This document shows positions 1 through 6,170 of a DNA stretch of 8,216 nt, in pieces. The position numbers were made by a program, and so were the translations under genes. The notes beneath the pieces are model-generated. The model was not told where the DNA came from and did no database searches. It saw nothing but the letters and a program-made list of their open reading frames with translations. Within the stretch, counting starts at the first letter, position 1. The number at the start of each line of letters is the position of its first letter. Source of the stretch: DUAL01 sp964478325 (GTDB lineage Bacteria; Bacteroidota; Bacteroidia; Flavobacteriales; BACL11); the NCBI GenBank assembly GCA_964478325.1, contig CAYZIA010000067.1, positions 1-8,216 of the forward strand, in the 5' to 3' direction.

Positions 1-166
1 CCATAAAAAGCTCATCTTCATTTTCATGACTATGCCATACAAAATCATCTTTAAGTTTACAGATTTTTACATGCTGACCATTAAGTTCTCCTATAATTTT
101 AGGAGTCCATTCTTCATTAAATAATGAAAACTTATTCATTATATTAATTGATTCAATTTTATTCAT
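1..166 (-). CDS. Cupin-domain protein, 3' part missing (runs off the left edge)
   Basis: Reading leftward from an ATG at 166-164 gives 55 residues before the window ends. They include WTPKIIGELNGQHVKI (residues 20-35) and then WHSHENEDELFM (44-55). The HSHENEDE stretch is the first metal-binding cupin motif (HxHxxxxE-like). The block matches small (about 110-residue) single-domain cupins common in Bacteroidota and Proteobacteria, often labelled mannose-6-phosphate isomerase-like; their substrate is generally unknown. The rest of the barrel lies outside the window. The ATG at 166 is preferred over Met10 (139) because relatives usually carry about ten residues before the KFSLF block. The gene lies 82 bases downstream of the NorB-like gene on the same strand, so it could be read through from that cluster or have its own promoter. 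Family certain, function unknown. Confidence 0.85.
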   Translation of the reverse strand, partial: MNKIESINIMNKFSLFNEEWTPKIIGELNGQHVKICKLKDDFVWHSHENEDELFM

Positions 167-190
167 AATGCAAACTTACTCAATAGTTCT

Positions 191-210
191 CTTAAAAAGT
201 TCTAGATTAG
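191..210. repeat. 20-bp motif, copy 1, between the cupin and NorB-like genes
   Basis: The sequence cttaaaaagttctagattag here matches ctaaaaaagttctaaattag at 2633-2652 at 18 of 20 positions in the same orientation. One copy lies at each end of the respiratory cluster, both in non-coding DNA. This could be a shared regulator site; in an AT-rich genome a chance match cannot be excluded. Confidence 0.35.
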
Positions 211-223
211 GACCGAGAGGTCC
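210..223. other. Perfect 5-bp GC-rich hairpin with 4-nt loop after the NorB-like gene
   Basis: GGACC (210-214), GAGA (215-218), GGTCC (219-223) form a perfect inverted repeat, GC-rich in a very AT-rich context. Read on the plus strand the loop is a GNRA-type GAGA; in the expected minus-strand transcript it is UCUC. No T-run follows on the minus strand, so it does not look like a standard intrinsic terminator. It could be an mRNA 3'-end or processing structure between the NorB-like and cupin genes, or a dyad operator. Confidence 0.4.
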
Positions 224-248
224 ACAAAAAAGAATATTACTGCTAATT

Positions 249-1607
249 TTAAGAAGATAAATTGACAAAACTCTTTTTAAATACAGGAAGAATTATACAG
301 CAAACTCCAATAAATATTCCAATTCCTGAAACAAAAAATCCTTCAAAATAAGGTTCTAATAAGCTAATAACTTGTTGATGATGCAAACCCTGAATAGTAT
401 AATAGGATTTTAATATACCTATTACAATTAGATCTAGCCAAAAGATAAGGAAAAAAAGATTCAGAATCCAAAATCCTTTGTTAGAGTATTTCATTCCTCT
501 ATATTGTTTTGGAATTTTTTTAGAATCGTGCAAAATATAAAAAATGGATGCTAATAATATCATCGTATTAATACCTATAGTACTTCCCATTGAATGGGCC
601 ACTGTTATATGAGTCCCGTGCGTATAAATATTAATTACTGGAATAGATATTAAAATTGCCAATAATAAATTACAAATAATCCAAAAATCTGCTGCAACTA
701 GAAAAAGATAAGACAAATTAAATTCTTCTTTTTTTGATATTTTAACCGTTTTCTTCCATAACCAAATCATTCTCCCAAGAATAAGAAGTTCTGTCATACT
801 AATAGCATATCCTAAATGACGTATCCACTCAGCAGTTGATAAAATATAAATATGATGAGACCATCCAAGTAATAAGTTTGTAAAGGCCAAAAAGAATAAG
901 AAATAAGACATTTTACTCTTTGCACTACTTTCACCACTAATCTTATCCATAACATAAATTGCGGTACCATATACTAACATGTTCCAGGAACCCACCAAAG
1001 ACCCATATGCTTTCCATTGTACCATAATATCTCTTACAATATTTTCTCTAAAAAATGGTACTAGCCATAAATAGGCCTCTATAAAAGTGAAAAAGAAGAA
1101 AAGAATTCCAATTCCCCACATCCAAATATATACTGGAATTTTTATTTTTAGAAAGTCAGAATCTTCTGATATTGATGATTTTATATAATTATAAAATGTT
1201 TTGAAAAAATTAATAATTAAAAATACCCATGAGATCAATATTGGAATTGCAAAAACTGGAGGGAAAGCCCAATATTCTCTACCTCCAAAACTTTTTGTAA
1301 AATAAGAATATAATATTAGAAGTCCGGTGAACGCAAAAACTCCAAAATGAAGATAAGCAAGTTTACTGCTATAAATCGGTCCATTTACAATTTTTGGGAG
1401 GTAATAATAAATACCTGCTAAAGCAGAAAGAAAGATCCAAGCAACTGCCAGTGAAACATGCATAGGTCTCGTCATTTGAAAAGAAAAGATACCTTCTAAT
1501 AAATCCGGATATACATATTGAAATGCGGCAAAACAACCAAAAACAACAGAAGCCAACAAAGAAAGAAGTGCTAGATTAACAAATAGATGGGCAAAATTAT
1601 TTTTCAT
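249..1607 (-). CDS. NorB-like heme-copper oxidase superfamily subunit with altered FeB site
   Basis: This 452-residue protein has about 12 hydrophobic helices, the size and layout of the catalytic subunit of cytochrome-c nitric oxide reductase (NorB). Visible NorB features are RPMHV in helix 2 (His50, low-spin heme ligand), GGREY (108-112, probable calcium-site Glu111), GWSHH in helix 7 (His251/His252, two FeB ligands) and YTHGTHITVAH in helix 10 (His338, active-site heme ligand). Helix 6 aligns without gaps to the NorB motif HLWVEGVWE as YGSLVGSWN (201-209), so the third FeB His is Tyr201, the FeB Glu is Val205 and the second Glu is Asn209. The low-spin heme His two residues after His338 is Met340. 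It is not CcoN: the cbb3-type helix-6 His and helix-7 Tyr are absent. Nine bases separate it from the upstream lipoprotein cytochrome gene. Expected role: inner-membrane quaternary partner of the NorC-like cytochrome, reducing NO or an unidentified acceptor. Superfamily placement is secure; substrate is not. Confidence 0.85.
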   Translation of the reverse strand: MKNNFAHLFVNLALLSLLASVVFGCFAAFQYVYPDLLEGIFSFQMTRPMHVSLAVAWIFLSALAGIYYYLPKIVNGPIYSSKLAYLHFGVFAFTGLLILYSYFTKSFGGREYWAFPPVFAIPILISWVFLIINFFKTFYNYIKSSISEDSDFLKIKIPVYIWMWGIGILFFFFTFIEAYLWLVPFFRENIVRDIMVQWKAYGSLVGSWNMLVYGTAIYVMDKISGESSAKSKMSYFLFFLAFTNLLLGWSHHIYILSTAEWIRHLGYAISMTELLILGRMIWLWKKTVKISKKEEFNLSYLFLVAADFWIICNLLLAILISIPVINIYTHGTHITVAHSMGSTIGINTMILLASIFYILHDSKKIPKQYRGMKYSNKGFWILNLFFLIFWLDLIVIGILKSYYTIQGLHHQQVISLLEPYFEGFFVSGIGIFIGVCCIILPVFKKSFVNLSS

Positions 1608-1616
1608 TTTTATTAA

Positions 1617-2078
1617 TTAGAGTTCTATGTCATTAATTCTGAAATATTCAAGAATAGATCTTGTTTCAGCTTCTGTTAAACCTTGATTAACCATTGGAGA
1701 TGCATATTCCATATGCAATCTTCTTGCTTGTGCATTATTTTTAACCATTTGTTCAGGATTCATTATCATATTCATAATCCATTCTGGTGTTCTTCTTTTT
1801 GTAACCCCTATTAATGCCGGTCCTATAAATTTTTGATCTAATTTATGACATGCAGAACATATACTATTGAATATTACTTCTCCCTGATCAGCCATTGATT
1901 GATTGATTGTGCCAGTTATATCTACAGCAATTATTGGTCCTACCCCTTTATCTTTCATTGGATCAATTTCTTCTATTGTTTCCATAACCAATTCTGAAGT
2001 TTTAGGATCCCCTACACAAGACACTAAAAATATGATTATAAATAATGCAACTGACAGATTATTAATTAGATTATTCAT
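1617..2078 (-). CDS. Lipoprotein c-type cytochrome (nos-cluster type)
   Basis: This is a 153-residue monoheme cytochrome c. Residues 1-21 form a lipoprotein signal peptide (hydrophobic stretch ending LVSC, lipidated Cys21), so it is exported and membrane-tethered. A linker carries KGVGPI (44-49). The heme motif CSACH spans 74-78, then GPALIGVTKRRTPEWIMNMI, and Met129 in SPMVNQ is the likely sixth heme ligand. The KGVGPI, GVTxRRxPEWIMNM and MxNQxL blocks are what I recall from cytochromes encoded beside nitrous oxide reductase in Bacteroidota, where they are thought to pass electrons to NosZ. Here it sits between the NorC-like and NorB-like genes, so it probably feeds that complex or is a third subunit. 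Its ATG overlaps the NorC-like stop (ATGA, 2078-2075), which suggests translational coupling. Confidence 0.9.
   Translation of the reverse strand: MNNLINNLSVALFIIIFLVSCVGDPKTSELVMETIEEIDPMKDKGVGPIIAVDITGTINQSMADQGEVIFNSICSACHKLDQKFIGPALIGVTKRRTPEWIMNMIMNPEQMVKNNAQARRLHMEYASPMVNQGLTEAETRSILEYFRINDIEL
1894..1909. repeat. Tetranucleotide tract (ATTG)x4 inside the cytochrome gene
   Basis: Four perfect ATTG units lie within codons 57-62 of the lipoprotein cytochrome, in the linker between the lipid anchor and the heme domain. Gain or loss of one unit would frameshift the gene before its CxxCH motif. Four units is short for a phase-variable tract, so this may be incidental. Confidence 0.6.
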
Positions 2079-2497
2079 TTCTTTTCAGTTTTTGGAATTA
2101 TAGTTCCATACCAAGTTGCGCCAAACTCTTTTAGAGGAAATATACCTGAACTATCTGCTGAAGATAAAAATTCAACAAGCGCTTCTATCTCATTATCCGT
2201 TACATTTAGATTGGGCATTGTTAGAGTGCCATGTTTAATAATTACTCTAACATAAGGAGCTCCTTTTGCTGAAATTACATTGGTTAAATCAGGGCCTAAA
2301 TAACCTCCTAATCCGTAAAGCTGATGACATGATATACAATTGTATTTTTGAAAGACTATCTTTCCCTCACATGCTAAAGGTGATATTGTTTGATTTCCAT
2401 ATTTTGATACAGATTCTTGAGTATAAACAAAATAAGTATACACAAAGTAAAATAAAATAAATAGAAGGATAGTTAGTAAACTTTTAAGGATATTCAT
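2075..2497 (-). CDS. NorC-like membrane-anchored c-type cytochrome
   Basis: This 140-residue protein has one N-terminal membrane helix (about 5-25) followed by a periplasmic cytochrome c domain, the NorC plan. The heme motif is CISCH (54-58). It is followed by QLYGLGGYLGPDLTNV, which matches the NorC segment GEGAYFAPELGNV; Gly64 and Tyr66 correspond to the NorC residues that help hold the calcium ion at the NorC-NorB interface. Met94 in TLTMPNLN is the probable axial ligand. In NorC the heme c takes electrons from soluble donors and passes them to the low-spin heme b of NorB. It is the first gene of a probable three-gene transcript, with a 4-base overlap to the next gene. The preserved interface residues argue that it really docks with the NorB-like protein at 249-1607. 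The symbol is withheld because the partner is atypical. Confidence 0.88.
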   Translation of the reverse strand: MNILKSLLTILLFILFYFVYTYFVYTQESVSKYGNQTISPLACEGKIVFQKYNCISCHQLYGLGGYLGPDLTNVISAKGAPYVRVIIKHGTLTMPNLNVTDNEIEALVEFLSSADSSGIFPLKEFGATWYGTIIPKTEKK

Positions 2498-2535
2498 AAA
2501 TAGTTACTTTACAAAGTCATCATTAGATTATCTGT

Positions 2536-2551
2536 AAATACTCTAGTATTT
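2536..2551. promoter_or_regulatory. Dyad AAATACT-CT-AGTATTT upstream of the NorC-like gene
   Basis: Seven-base perfect arms (2536-2542 and 2545-2551) flank a 2-base centre, about 40-55 bases upstream of the NorC-like start. On the minus strand a near-consensus -7 element TGACTTTG (2519-2512; consensus TAnnTTTG) lies between the dyad and the gene with no good -33 TTTG, so the dyad would sit where a class II activator binds. It is not the TTGAT-N4-ATCAA form of classical FNR sites. Binding protein unknown. Confidence 0.35.
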
Positions 2552-2632
2552 TTATTCACAAACATTTCTTATAAGCAGATAATTATTTTTGAATGCAATT
2601 ATACGAATAAACTTTTTTTAATTACTATAGAT

Positions 2633-2652
2633 CTAAAAAAGTTCTAAATTAG
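2633..2652. repeat. 20-bp motif, copy 2, upstream of the respiratory cluster and the GNAT gene
   Basis: The sequence ctaaaaaagttctaaattag matches the copy at 191-210 at 18 of 20 positions, same orientation. It lies 136-155 bases upstream of the NorC-like start and 64-83 bases upstream of the acetyltransferase start, so it could serve either gene. Confidence 0.35.
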
Positions 2653-2715
2653 AATCTTGCAACACTCATAAAAGAAACCACTTTAATAAGTAGTTTTATT
2701 TTTTATATTAGCTTT

Positions 2716-3207
2716 ATGAAAATACAAATTAGAGAAGGAGTAAAAAAAGATCTTCCATCAGTTCTAGGATTAATAAAAGAATTAGCTGATTATGAAAATT
2801 CTTTGGAAGAAGTAACTATCACATTAGAAAACTTAGAGAATGATGGCTTTGGAGATCATCCTTGGTATTGGTTTTTGATCGCAGAAAATGATAATGAAAT
2901 TATTGGATTATCTTTTTATTTTATTCGCTATTCAACATGGAAAGGTAAAGTTTTATTTCTTGAGGATTTTGTAATTAAAGGTGAATATAGAGGGCAGGGT
3001 GTAGGCTCTAAATTATTTGAAGAAACACTTAATATATGTAAGGAACAAGGCTTAAATGGAATGATATGGCAAGTTCTGGATTGGAATAATTCTGCAATAG
3101 AATTTTACAAGCAATATAATGCTAAGATTAGCAAAGAGTGGTTAAACGGAAAGCTCTCAAAGAATCAAATTGATAAGATTTTAATAAGTAAGATTGATTC
3201 AAAATAA
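2716..3207 (+). CDS. GNAT-family N-acetyltransferase, diamine/thialysine (SAT-like) type
   Basis: This 163-residue protein is a single GNAT domain. It starts IREGVKKDLPSVLGLIKELADYE (5-27) and carries DGFGDHPWY (43-51), RYSTWKGK (71-78) and LEDFVI (82-87). The acetyl-CoA pyrophosphate loop is RGQGVG (92-97). The final helix-strand motif LDWNNSAIEFY (121-131) has Tyr131 in the usual general-acid position. The combination of the ELADYE, DGFG-HP, YSTW, LED and LDWN-AI-FY blocks is typical of the spermidine/spermine and thialysine acetyltransferase group, which transfers acetyl from acetyl-CoA to a primary amine such as a polyamine or lysine analogue. The exact substrate cannot be told. The cytosolic enzyme is transcribed alone, divergent from the respiratory cluster. 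Its stop lies 24 bases from the end of the convergent purL, with no obvious terminator hairpin between. Confidence 0.88.
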   Translation: MKIQIREGVKKDLPSVLGLIKELADYENSLEEVTITLENLENDGFGDHPWYWFLIAENDNEIIGLSFYFIRYSTWKGKVLFLEDFVIKGEYRGQGVGSKLFEETLNICKEQGLNGMIWQVLDWNNSAIEFYKQYNAKISKEWLNGKLSKNQIDKILISKIDSK

Positions 3208-3231
3208 ATCTTCTCAATAAAAAAGAAAACG

Positions 3232-5469
3232 CTACTTTAACTTCTCAGCTAAAGAATTATCATAAATTTCTTTGTACTCAGCAATATCCCCAAATGAATT
3301 ATCATCAATACGGATATCACCTTTAGTAACATGTCCTATAAGCATAAAAGGAATCTTTGATTTATTTAATATATCCAATACTTTTTCTTCATTTCTTTCG
3401 GTAGTAGTAATCATTACTCTTGATGGAGATTCACCAAAAAGAAAAGAATCTTTTCGAATTTCAGAACAAGTAGTAATATCAAAGCCAAAATTATTTACCA
3501 TAGCACTTTCAAGAAGTGTAATAAAAGCTCCTCCATCAGAAACATCATGTGCAGACTCAATTATATCTACTCTAATAAGTTTAGTAATAGTTTGTTGCAT
3601 TTCATATTCTGCATCTAAATCAAAATTAGGTACTGAAGATTCTTTAACACCATGATAAGATTCTAAATATTCAGAAGATGAAATGTCATTCTCGAGCTTT
3701 CCAATCATATAAATCAAATCTGATTTACCCTTAAAAGCCAAAGAAGTAATATGTTTCTTGTCTTCTACTATTCCTAACATACCAATCGTTGGTGTTGGGA
3801 AAACAGGTACTTCTCTATCTTCCACTGCCGATTGGTTATAGAAACTTACATTTCCACCAGTTACTGGTGTGTTGAATTTCTTACAAGATTTTGTCATCCC
3901 TTTAATAGCTCCTACAAATTGCCAATATACTTCCGGGTTGTAAGGGTTTCCAAAGTTCAAACAATTGGTAATTGCAGACGGTACTCCACCGGAACAAACA
4001 ATATTTCTTGCCGCTTCAGCAACAGCCATAGCACAACCTTCTTCTGGATCAGCATTTACCATTCTTGCATTACAATCTACTGTCATGGCAAGGGCTTTGT
4101 CTGTTCCTTTTAAATTAACAATACCTGCGTCTGTAGGATTATTGGTGCTCATATTTACCGTGCCAACCATAGAATCATATTGCTCATATACCCATCTTTT
4201 AGATGCAATATTTTGATGTGCCGTAAGAAACTTAGCCACCCCCACTAAATCCTCTGGCTGCTTGACACTTTTAATGTCAAACTTTTTATACTGCTGATAA
4301 TAAGCTGGCTCAGTATATGCTCTTTCATATACAGGTGCACCTCCTCCTAAAACCAAATCAACACAAGGCACATCGCCTACCAATTCACCATGCATATAAT
4401 ATTTTACCCTATCGCCTGCTGTTACTTCTCCAATTTGCTCACAACTCAAATCCCATTTGTCAAAAATAGCATTTACTATATCTTCTTTTCCCTTTTCTAC
4501 TACCACCAACATTCTCTCTTGTGATTCAGAAAGTAAAATTTCCCAATCTTTCATATTCTCTTGGCGTGTAGGTACTTTTTCTAAATTAATAATCAAGCCG
4601 TGCTCTCCGGCAGCTGACATTTCATTAGAAGAGCAAGTTATTCCAGCAGCACCCATATCTTGCATGCCCACTACTGCATCTGTTTTTCCTAATTCCAAAG
4701 TAGCTTCTAATAATAATTTTTCTTGGAAAGGATCTCCAACCTGAACCGCTGGAAGGTCTTCCGCAGAATCTTCTGTAATATCTTTTGATGCAAATGAAGC
4801 TCCATGAATACCATCCTTACCTGTACGTGATCCAACGATAAAAACTGGATTACCAACTCCAGAAGAGGTAGCAGAAATCATATCCTCTTTTTTCATTATT
4901 CCTGCCGAAAAAGCATTTACAAGCGGATTGGTATTGTAGCAATCATCAAAAAAAACTTCACCACCCACAATTGGAATTCCAAAAGCATTTCCATAATCAC
5001 CAATACCTTTTACAACCCCTTTCACTAACCATTTTGTTCTTTCTTTCTTTATATTGCCGAAACGCAAAGAATTCAATTGCGCTATTGGGCGAGCGCCCAT
5101 GGTAAAAATATCTCTATTGATTCCGCCAACCCCAGTAGCTGCACCTTGATAAGGCTCCAAAGCAGAAGGATGATTGTGCGATTCAATTTTAAAGCAACAT
5201 GCCAATCCATTACCAATGTCTACCAAACCAGCATTCTCTTCACCTGCTTCCACTAGCATATGGGGGCCTTTTTTTGGTAAGGTTTTAAGCCATTTGATGG
5301 AGTTTTTGTAAGAACAATGCTCTGACCACATTACGCCAAAAACACTCAGTTCACAAAAATTAGGCGTTCTCCCTAGTATCTCCTTGATTCTATTAAATTC
5401 TTCTGGCAGAAGACCCATTTCTTGAGCTTGTTCTACAGTAGCTAAAGTTAGTGTTGCCTGTGATGACAT
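3232..5469 (-). CDS. purL: Phosphoribosylformylglycinamidine synthase II, small PurL
   Basis: PurL converts formylglycinamide ribonucleotide, ATP and ammonia to formylglycinamidine ribonucleotide, step four of purine synthesis. At 745 residues it is the short form: no N-terminal PurS-like domain and no C-terminal glutaminase, so PurS and PurQ must be encoded elsewhere. Motifs in order: MWSEHCSYKNS (47-57, catalytic-site His51), ESHNHPSALEPYQGAATGVGG (starting at 96, nucleotide and metal site), INRDIFTMGARPIA; in the second half DCNARMVNADPEEG, CLNFGNP, TGGNVSFYNQ and SAHDVSDGG. The start at 5469 follows a candidate -7 box by 21 bases and gives the expected N-terminus. The gene ends with TAG and reads through without frameshift. 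Several Bacteroidota use the long, fused PurL, so the short form is a mild taxonomic clue. Confidence 0.97.
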   Translation of the reverse strand: MSSQATLTLATVEQAQEMGLLPEEFNRIKEILGRTPNFCELSVFGVMWSEHCSYKNSIKWLKTLPKKGPHMLVEAGEENAGLVDIGNGLACCFKIESHNHPSALEPYQGAATGVGGINRDIFTMGARPIAQLNSLRFGNIKKERTKWLVKGVVKGIGDYGNAFGIPIVGGEVFFDDCYNTNPLVNAFSAGIMKKEDMISATSSGVGNPVFIVGSRTGKDGIHGASFASKDITEDSAEDLPAVQVGDPFQEKLLLEATLELGKTDAVVGMQDMGAAGITCSSNEMSAAGEHGLIINLEKVPTRQENMKDWEILLSESQERMLVVVEKGKEDIVNAIFDKWDLSCEQIGEVTAGDRVKYYMHGELVGDVPCVDLVLGGGAPVYERAYTEPAYYQQYKKFDIKSVKQPEDLVGVAKFLTAHQNIASKRWVYEQYDSMVGTVNMSTNNPTDAGIVNLKGTDKALAMTVDCNARMVNADPEEGCAMAVAEAARNIVCSGGVPSAITNCLNFGNPYNPEVYWQFVGAIKGMTKSCKKFNTPVTGGNVSFYNQSAVEDREVPVFPTPTIGMLGIVEDKKHITSLAFKGKSDLIYMIGKLENDISSSEYLESYHGVKESSVPNFDLDAEYEMQQTITKLIRVDIIESAHDVSDGGAFITLLESAMVNNFGFDITTCSEIRKDSFLFGESPSRVMITTTERNEEKVLDILNKSKIPFMLIGHVTKGDIRIDDNSFGDIAEYKEIYDNSLAEKLK

Positions 5470-5490
5470 AGTTTATAAATTTAATGGAAG

Positions 5491-5522
5491 CAAAAATAAA
5501 AGATTCAATAAAAATGAATAAA
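5491..5522 (-). promoter_or_regulatory. Candidate purL promoter
   Basis: On the minus strand TATTTTTG (5498-5491) is an exact match to the Bacteroidota -7 element TAnnTTTG. TTTA (5522-5519) stands 20 bases upstream, one base off the -33 TTTG. The -7 box ends 21 bases before the purL ATG, giving a short leader. It argues that purL is transcribed separately from the acyltransferase gene upstream. Confidence 0.45.
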
Positions 5523-5562
5523 ATTAAAGAATTTGTTTTTGCATTCTTTTTAACAAATTACA

Positions 5563-6114
5563 CTAATAAATTTTACTATTATACAATTCAGGGTTTTTTC
5601 CAATTACAGTCTCATAAAATTCTTGAATCTTTTGCAAATCTTTTTGTAAATCTCCACTAGGATTTAATATATCAAGATATCCAATCTCTTTCTTTTTATA
5701 ATCCATATACATAAGTACAATAGGAACATTAGCTTTTTCTGCAATATAATAAAACCCCGTTTTCCACTTTTCTACTCTAGATCGTGTCCCCTCTGGTGCA
5801 ATTCCTAAGATCAATTTCTCAGTATTTTGAAATCTTTTTACTAATTGATCTACTGTATTTTTAGTTATTTTTCGGTAAACTGGGATTCCACCATTTAATT
5901 TAATTAGGATACTTAAAGGCCAAATATAAAGATCACTTTTTATCAGATATCTCGGCTTAATATCCAAAATATAAGCAAAGCATCTGCCAATAAGAAAATC
6001 CCAATTGGAAGTATGAGGTGCAGAAATGACAACATATTTTTTTATTTTTGGAATACTTCCAGTTATTTTCCAACCCAAAATTTTAAATACTATTTTGCTA
6101 AATAATTTTTTCAT
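5563..6114 (-). CDS. PlsC-type 1-acylglycerol-3-phosphate acyltransferase family protein
   Basis: This small 183-residue acyltransferase is of the LPLAT/PlsC superfamily. Block I is APHTSNWDF (32-40) with the catalytic His34 and Asp39 (HX4D). Block II is GGIPVYR (75-81) and block III is APEGTRS (106-112), the phosphate-binding EGTR. WKTGFYYIAEKANVPIV (117-133) completes the fold. Such proteins acylate the 2-position of lysophosphatidic acid or a related lipid at the inner face of the cytoplasmic membrane. Here only the amphipathic start and moderately hydrophobic stretches would hold it to the membrane. The short Bacteroidota group with the KWKTGFYYIA block is broadly annotated, and its acceptor lipid (glycerolipid, ornithine or other aminolipid) is not settled. 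It ends 93 bases before purL on the same strand and is divergent from the gene at 6200. Confidence 0.88.
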   Translation of the reverse strand: MKKLFSKIVFKILGWKITGSIPKIKKYVVISAPHTSNWDFLIGRCFAYILDIKPRYLIKSDLYIWPLSILIKLNGGIPVYRKITKNTVDQLVKRFQNTEKLILGIAPEGTRSRVEKWKTGFYYIAEKANVPIVLMYMDYKKKEIGYLDILNPSGDLQKDLQKIQEFYETVIGKNPELYNSKIY

Positions 6115-6170
6115 GCGTAAAAAATATTTTACAAAGAAAAAACAAATTATTATTTATTCGGTAAAAATTG

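Larger units (their letters stand above)
2498..2715. other. Divergent intergenic region between the respiratory cluster and the GNAT gene
   Basis: These 218 AT-rich bases must hold the promoters of both the minus-strand respiratory cluster and the plus-strand acetyltransferase gene. They contain the dyad at 2536-2551, the second copy of the 20-bp motif (2633-2652) and an imperfect inverted repeat at 2675-2696. I see no convincing small ORF or structured RNA. Confidence 0.6.

Noticed and set aside
171..178. Exact -7 box (TAAGTTTG on the minus strand) just upstream of the cupin ATG
   Set aside because: Transcription would begin at or within the ATG at 166. Unless the true start is Met10 (139) the box is badly placed, so it is not listed as a promoter.
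249..1607. Assignment of the NorB-like protein as a cbb3 oxidase subunit or as NO dismutase
   Set aside because: It lacks the CcoN helix-6 His and helix-7 Tyr. It also lacks the long N-terminal extension of quinol-type NOR/NOD proteins and is accompanied by a NorC-like cytochrome.
1903..2460. Plus-strand open frames opposite the two cytochrome genes (1903-2103, 2266-2460)
   Set aside because: They are antisense to clear CxxCH cytochromes, with low-complexity translations and no plausible function.
2675..2696. Imperfect hairpin AAACCACTT-TAAT-AAGTAGTTT followed by a T-rich run, resembling a terminator or attenuator
   Set aside because: One mismatch and mostly A-T pairs make it weak. No gene upstream on the plus strand would need terminating here. 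Kept only as part of the divergent intergenic region.
3208..3231. Possible bidirectional terminator between the convergent GNAT and purL genes
   Set aside because: The 24-base gap is A-rich on the plus strand but shows no inverted repeat.
3272..4744. Plus-strand open frames opposite purL (3272-3655, 3832-4113, 3965-4216, 4457-4744)
   Set aside because: All lie antisense to an intact, highly conserved purL. Their translations show no domain pattern and their composition is that of a reverse-strand shadow.
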